Assembly (NCBI RefSeq): GCF_934754915.1
Contig: NZ_CAKVKB010000116.1
Location: 1 to 10,668 of the forward strand
DNA: 10,668 nucleotides
Source of the DNA: an uncultured Clostridium sp.
GTDB taxonomy: Bacteria > Bacillota > Clostridia > Clostridiales > Clostridiaceae
Direction: 5' to 3'
A program made the translations under genes and the position numbers. A model generated the notes under the pieces. It made no database searches. It was not told where the DNA came from and was given only the letters and a program-made list of their open reading frames with translations. Shown one piece after another: positions 6,755 to 10,668 of the stretch (positions are counted from its first letter, which is position 1; every line of letters starts with the position of its first letter).

Positions 6755-6854
6755 GTGAATGTTATTATAATCATATGTAAAATGATAAGAATCCTACAAA
6801 TGCTTAAAAAAGTAGTACTTGACTGAAAAAATGTATTTAAATAAATTTAGTTTA

Positions 6855-6863
6855 TGATATAAT
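6855..6863 (+). promoter_or_regulatory. Extended -10 promoter far upstream of murA
   Basis: TGATATAAT is a perfect extended -10 (TGnTATAAT). TTGACT occurs at 6819-6824 but is 33 bp away, too far for this box; it is 17 bp from a weaker TAAATT (6842-6847). Starting here, a transcript would run more than 500 nt before murA, or would end at the hairpin at 7085-7113. Confidence 0.5.
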
Positions 6864-6942
6864 AATTAAGGTAGATTTACAAAAATAATAAAATAAAAGA
6901 ATTTTTGATTATTAATCTATAGAAAAATTTATTTAAAATAGC

Positions 6943-6975
6943 AAACTTTAAGATGGAGTATATAACTTAAAGTTT
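6943..6975 (+). other. 10-bp hairpin in the putative leader
   Basis: AAACTTTAAG (6943-6952) pairs perfectly with CTTAAAGTTT (6966-6975) around a 13-nt loop that contains GGAG (6955-6958). No T run follows, so it is not a terminator. No start codon with an open frame follows at a useful distance from the GGAG. Confidence 0.5.
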
Positions 6976-7005
6976 AAAAAGTAATTGTACTAAAATAGAA
7001 AATTA

Positions 7006-7083
7006 ATGATAGATTTAAATACAGAAGAATTAAAAAAGATTAGTAAATTACAGTTTACAGAATTACTAAACAAAGATAATTAA
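7006..7083 (+). CDS. Possible 25-residue peptide gene
   Basis: A 25-codon frame starts at ATG 7006 and encodes a charged, probably helical peptide beginning MIDLNTEELKKISK. I do not recognise it. No Shine-Dalgarno precedes the ATG, and an in-frame TAA at 6991-6993 rules out a longer version. In its favour, an extended -10 box lies about 145 bp upstream and a terminator-like hairpin starts two bases after the stop. The second repeat copy keeps part of the frame as KLQF-LN-DN, but it is broken upstream. It could equally be a decayed gene fragment or chance. Confidence 0.2.
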   Translation: MIDLNTEELKKISKLQFTELLNKDN

Positions 7084-7084
7084 G

Positions 7085-7113
7085 AAAAATCATATTTAAA
7101 TATATGATTTTTA
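7085..7113 (+). terminator. Terminator-like hairpin in the murA upstream gap
   Basis: AAAAATCATAT (7085-7095) pairs perfectly with ATATGATTTTT (7102-7112) around a 6-nt loop, and the 3' arm itself ends in five Ts. The stem is AT-only apart from two G-C pairs, so it is weak, and no further T run follows. If active it would end the transcript from the 6855 promoter before murA. Confidence 0.4.
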
Positions 7114-7378
7114 TATTGTAAGGATTTATATGCTCAGGAATTAAAACTGTAGCATTTTATATAGATTTTATAACTTAGAAGAGTTTAAATACAAGATTTT
7201 ACGATATAAGTTCTAAGCAGAAATGTTAAATTACAGTTTATTAAAATATTGAACTTAGATAATAAAATAAAGTTAGTTGTTTAATATGTGATTTATATAT
7301 TCAAGAATTCTGATTAGGGCATTATTATATAGATTAAAAAATAATTAAAAAATAAAAAAATTAGGATATTTTATAGAT

Positions 7379-7385
7379 AGGGTGA
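7379..7385 (+). promoter_or_regulatory. Shine-Dalgarno that fixes the murA start
   Basis: AGGGTGA, containing GGTGA, ends 5 bp before ATG 7391. The in-frame GTG at 7382-7384 lies inside this site and is therefore unlikely to be the start. Confidence 0.75.
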
Positions 7386-7390
7386 ATTCA

Positions 7391-8659
7391 ATGGAAAGAT
7401 TAGTTATAAACGGAGGAAACTTACTCAAAGGTTCTGTTGAGATAAATGGTGCAAAAAATGCAGCAGTAGCAATTTTGCCAGCAGCAGTAATGGCAAGTAA
7501 GGGGAAATGCATAATTGATAACATACCAGATATTGAAGATGTACACTGCTTAGAAAGAATACTAAAAAGCTTAGGATGTAGTATTAACAAAATAGATAAT
7601 AATACTTTAGAAATAGATAGTACTAATGTAAATAATTTTGATGCATGCACAGAAGATGTTAGAAGAATGAGGGCTTCATATTACTTTATAGGTGCATTAT
7701 TATCAAGATTTAAAAAAGCAAGAGTTGTTCTTCCTGGTGGATGTTCAATAGGTGTTAGACCAATAGATCAGCATATTAAAGGTTTTGAAGCTTTAGGTGC
7801 AGAAGTAACAATAGAGCACGGAGCGGTTAATGTTAAAGCAGATAAACTTGTTGGATCTAATATATTTTTTGATGTGGTTTCTGTAGGTGCTACAATAAAT
7901 GTTATGATTGCAGCAACTCTTGCAGAAGGAGTTACAACACTTGAAAATGTTGCAAAAGAACCACATGTTGTTGATGTGGCTAATTTCTTAAATTCTATGG
8001 GTGCGGATATAAGAGGTGCAGGTACTGACGTAATAAGAATTAAAGGTGTTGAAAGCCTTAATGGATGTGCTTATAGTGTAATACCTGATCAAATTGAAGC
8101 TGGAACTTTTATGATTGCAGCAGCAGCTACAGGTGGAGATGTATGCATTAAAAACATTATACCAAAGCACTTAGAGTCAATTACAGCTAAATTAATAGAA
8201 ATGGGCGTAACAGTTGAAGAAGCTGATGATTCTATAAGAGTTAGTGTAAATAAGACTTTAAAAGGAGTTAATATAAAGACAACACCATATCCAGGATTTC
8301 CTACAGACATTCAACAACCAATGTCTACTTTGTTAAGTATTGTTCCTGGAAGAAGTTTGATAACAGAATCAATATGGGAAAATAGACATAAACATATTGA
8401 TGAATTAAAGAAAATGGGTGCTAACATCAAAGTTGAGGGCAGAGTTGCAATAATAGATGGTGTAAGCAAATTGACTGGAGCAGTAGTAAAAGCAACTGAT
8501 TTAAGAGCTGGAGCAGCTATGGTTATAGCAGGTCTAGTTGCGGAAGGGAAGACAGAAATAACAAGTATAGAGCATATAGATAGAGGATATCCTCATATAG
8601 AAAATAAATTTAGAGCATTAGGCGCAGATATACAAAGAATTGAAGTTGAAGAAGAATAG
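7391..8659 (+). CDS. murA: UDP-N-acetylglucosamine 1-carboxyvinyltransferase
   Basis: MurA transfers the enolpyruvyl group of phosphoenolpyruvate to UDP-GlcNAc, the first committed step of peptidoglycan synthesis, in the cytoplasm. From the ATG at 7391 the protein is 422 residues, normal for the family. Lys22-Asn23 stand in GAKNAAVA. The active-site loop LPGGCSIGVRP carries Cys118, the residue that fosfomycin alkylates (Cys115 in E. coli), and Arg123. Asp306 in PGFPTDIQQP matches the catalytic Asp305. The ending IEHIDRGYPHIENKFRALGA is typical. No substitution is seen at key residues. The next gene starts 25 bp downstream. Clostridia often have two MurA paralogues and I cannot say which this is. 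Confidence 0.97.
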   Translation: MERLVINGGNLLKGSVEINGAKNAAVAILPAAVMASKGKCIIDNIPDIEDVHCLERILKSLGCSINKIDNNTLEIDSTNVNNFDACTEDVRRMRASYYFIGALLSRFKKARVVLPGGCSIGVRPIDQHIKGFEALGAEVTIEHGAVNVKADKLVGSNIFFDVVSVGATINVMIAATLAEGVTTLENVAKEPHVVDVANFLNSMGADIRGAGTDVIRIKGVESLNGCAYSVIPDQIEAGTFMIAAAATGGDVCIKNIIPKHLESITAKLIEMGVTVEEADDSIRVSVNKTLKGVNIKTTPYPGFPTDIQQPMSTLLSIVPGRSLITESIWENRHKHIDELKKMGANIKVEGRVAIIDGVSKLTGAVVKATDLRAGAAMVIAGLVAEGKTEITSIEHIDRGYPHIENKFRALGADIQRIEVEEE

Positions 8660-8684
8660 AAAAATGTAAGGGGGAAGGGAACTG

Positions 8685-9476
8685 ATGATATTTTGTTCTT
8701 TATATAGTGGCAGCAGCGGAAATAGTATGTTTGTTGCTTCAGAAAAATCCAAAATATTAGTAGATGCAGGACTCCCTGGGAAAAAGATTGATGAAGCGCT
8801 TAATAGTATTGGCGAAGAGACTAAAAGTATAGATGGAATATTTATAACCCATGAACATAGTGATCACATTAAAGGTGTAGGTGTTTTGTCAAGAAAATAT
8901 GATATTCCTATATATGCTAATGCAGATACATGGAGTGCGATGGAAGGCTCAATTGGGAAAATTAAGGAGCATAACATTAAAGTAATTGATAAAAGGTCAG
9001 TTACTGAAGTTGGAGATTTAAGCATAAAGGCTTTTAATATTCCACATGATGCAGCAGCACCCACTGGATATACTATTAGTGATGGAACAAAAAATATAAG
9101 TGTTGCAACAGATTTTGGAACATTTACAAGAGAAATATATGATAATATAAAAGATTCAGAGGTTATTCTTTTAGAGAGTAATCATGATGTTAATATGCTC
9201 AAATTTGGACCTTATCCATATACATTAAAACGAAGGATACTCAGCGAAATAGGCCATTTATCAAATGATGATTGTGGAAATGCTGTTGTTGAACTTGCTA
9301 AAATTGGAAATAATAAAAAAATTATATTAGGACATTTAAGCAATACTAATAATCAGCCAGATTTGGCGTATGCTACAGTTTTAGATGTATTGAATGATAG
9401 TGGTGTTAAGGTCAATGAAGACATAATATTAACTATGGCCAGCAGACACAATCCTAGTGGTTACATAAAAATCTAG
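8685..9476 (+). CDS. WalJ/YycJ-like metallo-beta-lactamase-fold hydrolase
   Basis: This 263-residue cytoplasmic protein has the MBL-fold metal motif THEHSDH (His56, His58, Asp60, His61), then IPHDAAAPTGY (128-138), ATDFG and ESNHD, all conserved in the YycJ group. In B. subtilis and relatives that gene lies in the walRK operon and is linked to coordinating cell division with wall metabolism; it is thought to be an exonuclease-like enzyme. Here no walRK genes are visible, but murA lies 25 bp upstream and rlmH downstream, echoing the yycJ-htrA-rlmH order of bacilli. The ATG follows a GGGGGAAGGGAA purine-rich site. It is likely co-transcribed with murA. The family is sure; the biochemical role is inferred from homologues. 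Confidence 0.9.
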   Translation: MIFCSLYSGSSGNSMFVASEKSKILVDAGLPGKKIDEALNSIGEETKSIDGIFITHEHSDHIKGVGVLSRKYDIPIYANADTWSAMEGSIGKIKEHNIKVIDKRSVTEVGDLSIKAFNIPHDAAAPTGYTISDGTKNISVATDFGTFTREIYDNIKDSEVILLESNHDVNMLKFGPYPYTLKRRILSEIGHLSNDDCGNAVVELAKIGNNKKIILGHLSNTNNQPDLAYATVLDVLNDSGVKVNEDIILTMASRHNPSGYIKI

Positions 9477-9531
9477 TTTAGAGTATAATTAAAATACTAT
9501 ATAAATATGAAATTTAAGGGAGGACTATATA

Positions 9532-10035
9532 ATGAGTTTATATACACAATGGACTGACATGGTTGTTGACTATGTGAAGACTAAAGGAGAAAATGCTTTC
9601 TGGGCAGAATATAGTAAATTAGAAAAATCAATATATAAGGATTTGTTAGCAAATCATAAAGAAGTTAAAAAGACTACTATAAATGATTTAGCAAAGGAAT
9701 ATCATTCAACAATAGAATTCATCATGGGATTCATTGATGGAATCAATGACAGTTTAAATAAGCAATATGATTTAGAAAATCTTGAAGCAGATACTAATTT
9801 AGAATTAGATATTAACTTAGAAAAGTTATATTTCAATATGTTAGATGCTAAAGCAGAATATTTATATACATTACCACAATGGGATGGAATATTCTCAGAA
9901 GAAAAGAGAGCTGAAATTCAAAAACAATATAAGGAATCTAAAATTGTTAGAAACTTAGATAAAGTTGGTAGAAACGATTTATGTCCATGTGGAAGTGGTA
10001 AAAAATATAAGAAGTGCTGTGGAAAGAATAAATAA
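9532..10035 (+). CDS. SEC-C zinc-binding motif protein of unknown function
   Basis: This 167-residue protein ends in a SEC-C motif, GRNDLCPCGSGKKYKKCC, with Cys151, Cys153, Cys162 and Cys163 as likely zinc ligands. The same motif ends SecA, where it contacts SecB and ribosomes. The first 140 residues are mostly charged and helical, with YTQWTDMVVDYV and an acidic stretch (about 78-96), and match no function I know. It has no signal peptide or membrane segment. The ATG has a strong AGGGAGG site. The 55-bp gap after the WalJ-like gene has no terminator, so it may belong to the murA unit, whose end is marked by the terminator behind it. Confidence 0.85.
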   Translation: MSLYTQWTDMVVDYVKTKGENAFWAEYSKLEKSIYKDLLANHKEVKKTTINDLAKEYHSTIEFIMGFIDGINDSLNKQYDLENLEADTNLELDINLEKLYFNMLDAKAEYLYTLPQWDGIFSEEKRAEIQKQYKESKIVRNLDKVGRNDLCPCGSGKKYKKCCGKNK

Positions 10036-10049
10036 TATTTCTTATACAT

Positions 10050-10081
10050 AAAAGGTCCTGTTTTTTAGCAGGGCTTTTTTA
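10050..10081 (+). terminator. Terminator after the SEC-C gene
   Basis: AAAGGTCCTG (10051-10060) pairs with CAGGGCTTTT (10069-10078), with two G-U pairs and an 8-nt loop. The T run continues to 10081. It probably ends the murA - WalJ-like - SEC-C transcript. Confidence 0.85.
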
Positions 10082-10109
10082 TTGTACAAAGAAATATTAA
10101 AATTGAACT

Positions 10110-10118
10110 TGTTATAAT
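10110..10118 (+). promoter_or_regulatory. Extended -10 promoter for rlmH
   Basis: TGTTATAAT is a perfect extended -10 placed between the upstream terminator and rlmH, 83 bp before its ATG. No good -35 is present at 16-18 bp, which extended -10 promoters can tolerate. A second TATAAT at 10162-10167 is a weaker alternative. Confidence 0.5.
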
Positions 10119-10201
10119 TTCCCTGGAAATAAAATTAAATATTAATATATAATATTGTATTTATAATGAAATTTAGGATATAAGGAAGTGTAAAAGCAGC
10201 T

Positions 10202-10668
10202 ATGAATATAACAGTTATTTCAGTAGGAAAATTGAAAGAAAAATATTTAAAATTAGCAATAGATGAATATTCTAAAAGGTTATCACGTTATTGTAAGCTT
10301 AATATAATAGAATTAGCAGATGAACAGACACCTGATAATGCTTCAGAAAAAGATGAATTGATAATAAAGGATAAAGAAGGACAGAAAATTTTAAATAATA
10401 TAAAAGATACTATGTATGTAATTACTTTAGATCTTAAAGGTAAAATGTTTTCTTCAGAAGAATTATCTAAGTTTATAGATAATTGTGGAGTAAGAGGGGA
10501 TAGCAATTTATGTTTTGTTATAGGTGGAAGTCTTGGTCTTAGTGAAAATGTATTAAAAAGAGCTAATTATAGTCTTTGTTTCAGCAAAATGACTTTTCCT
10601 CATCAGCTTTTCAGAGTTATGCTTTTAGAACAAATTTATAGGGCATTTAGGATTAGTAATGGAGAACC
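10202..10668 (+). CDS. rlmH: 23S rRNA (pseudouridine-1915-N3)-methyltransferase, 3' end cut by window
   Basis: RlmH methylates pseudouridine 1915 in helix 69 of 23S rRNA of assembled ribosomes, using S-adenosylmethionine; it is a homodimeric SPOUT enzyme. The start MNITVISVGKLKEKYLK is typical. The SAM-binding knot is seen in VITLDLKGKMFSSEE (79-93), FVIGGSLGLS (108-117) and SKMTFPHQLFRVMLLEQIYRAFRI (about 128-151). The window ends in the codon after NGE. Family members close with a P-Y-H-K-type tail, so only about four residues should be missing. AGGAAG upstream is 13 bp or more from the ATG, a loose spacing, but no better start exists in frame. Confidence 0.95.
   Translation, partial: MNITVISVGKLKEKYLKLAIDEYSKRLSRYCKLNIIELADEQTPDNASEKDELIIKDKEGQKILNNIKDTMYVITLDLKGKMFSSEELSKFIDNCGVRGDSNLCFVIGGSLGLSENVLKRANYSLCFSKMTFPHQLFRVMLLEQIYRAFRISNGE

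Larger units (their letters stand above)
6961..7335. repeat. Two decayed copies of a unit of about 170-200 bp
   Basis: Landmarks recur in the same order. Copy 1 has TATAACTTA (6961), TTTAAATACA (7014), TAAATTACAGTTTA (7044-7057) and GCATTTTATATAGATT (7152-7167). Copy 2 has TATAACTTAGAA (from about 7169), TTTAAATACA (7184), TAAATTACAGTTTA (7227-7240) and GCATTATTATATAGATT (7319-7335). Between them both read roughly TTTAATAT-GATTT-TATATT. The spacing varies from 167 to about 209 bp, so insertions and deletions have built up. This is judged by eye in AT-rich DNA. Confidence 0.45.
6577..7390. other. About 800-bp divergent gap with no normal-sized gene
   Basis: This stretch separates the leftward and rightward genes. 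It is extremely AT-rich and stop codons are frequent in all frames. It contains an orphan ribosome binding site (about 6722-6728), an extended -10 box (6855-6863), a hairpin (6943-6975), a 25-codon frame (7006-7083) with a hairpin behind it (7085-7113), and two decayed repeat copies (6961-7335). No match to a riboswitch or known small RNA was recognised. Confidence 0.8.

Noticed and set aside
6819..6847. TTGACT - 17 bp - TAAATT as the main promoter in the gap
   Set aside because: The -10 matches only four of six bases; the extended -10 at 6855-6863 is clearly better, though both could be used.
6577..7390. Riboswitch or T-box in the murA upstream gap
   Set aside because: I saw no T-box motif, specifier structure or known aptamer core; the hairpins present are simple and AT-rich.
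7345..7650. Open frame on the minus strand over the start of murA
   Set aside because: It lies antisense to a certain, well-conserved murA and resembles no family; it is a shadow of the murA codons.
7988..8310. Two overlapping minus-strand frames inside murA, and another at 8864-9064 inside the WalJ-like gene
   Set aside because: All are antisense to conserved enzymes, without ribosome binding sites or recognisable products.
10288..10506. Minus-strand frame of about 72 codons
   Set aside because: It is antisense to rlmH, whose plus-strand translation is unmistakable.
1..10668. CRISPR array, complete insertion sequence, prophage or toxin-antitoxin pair
   Set aside because: No regularly spaced direct repeats, transposase, integrase, phage structural gene or paired small toxin/antitoxin frames were found.

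Overview
The window looks like chromosomal DNA from a low-GC Firmicute, most likely a Clostridium sensu stricto (cluster I) species. The evidence is the very AT-rich intergenic DNA, strong Shine-Dalgarno sites (GAGGTGAT, AGGAGG, AGGGAGG), the clostridial DnaD plus DnaC/DnaI-like loader pair, and the block murA - WalJ/YycJ-like hydrolase - SEC-C protein - rlmH. The genus call is inference; nothing here fixes the species.

Layout. Positions 1-112 hold a complete tRNA-Asp(GTC) and its terminator, on the plus strand. From 296 to about 6576 every gene is on the minus strand. In order of transcription, right to left, these are: a 2H-phosphoesterase-like protein (6037-6576); a dUTPase-like all-alpha protein (5253-5726); a small DMT/DUF606 membrane protein (4665-5096) followed 16 bp later by a UlaG/NAPE-PLD-like metallo-hydrolase (3833-4648); a divergent, leaderless subtilisin-family protease (2553-3752); and the replication pair dnaD - dnaC-like loader (2273-296), whose reading frames overlap. 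Strong hairpins separate most of these units. From 7391 to the end the genes are on the plus strand: murA (7391-8659), the WalJ-like hydrolase (8685-9476), the SEC-C protein (9532-10035), a terminator, and rlmH (10202-end), which is cut by the window edge a few codons before its stop.

The two arms are divergent around an unusually long, AT-rich gap (6577-7390, about 800 bp). It has no normal-sized gene but is not featureless. It holds a strong Shine-Dalgarno that leads nowhere, an extended -10 promoter more than 500 nt upstream of murA, a 25-codon reading frame closed immediately by a terminator-like hairpin, and two decayed copies of a unit of about 170-200 bp.

How the genes work together. 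The dnaD/dnaC pair would load the replicative helicase. The murA-WalJ pair serves cell-wall synthesis and its coordination with division. rlmH modifies the ribosome. The genes between 2553 and 6576 are accessory-looking, and three of them carry altered catalytic or oxyanion residues: the dUTPase-like, 2H-like and S8 proteins. I see no convincing new multi-gene system. The best leads are these altered enzyme homologues, the 81-bp inverted-repeat element at 5152-5232, and the structured leader upstream of murA.
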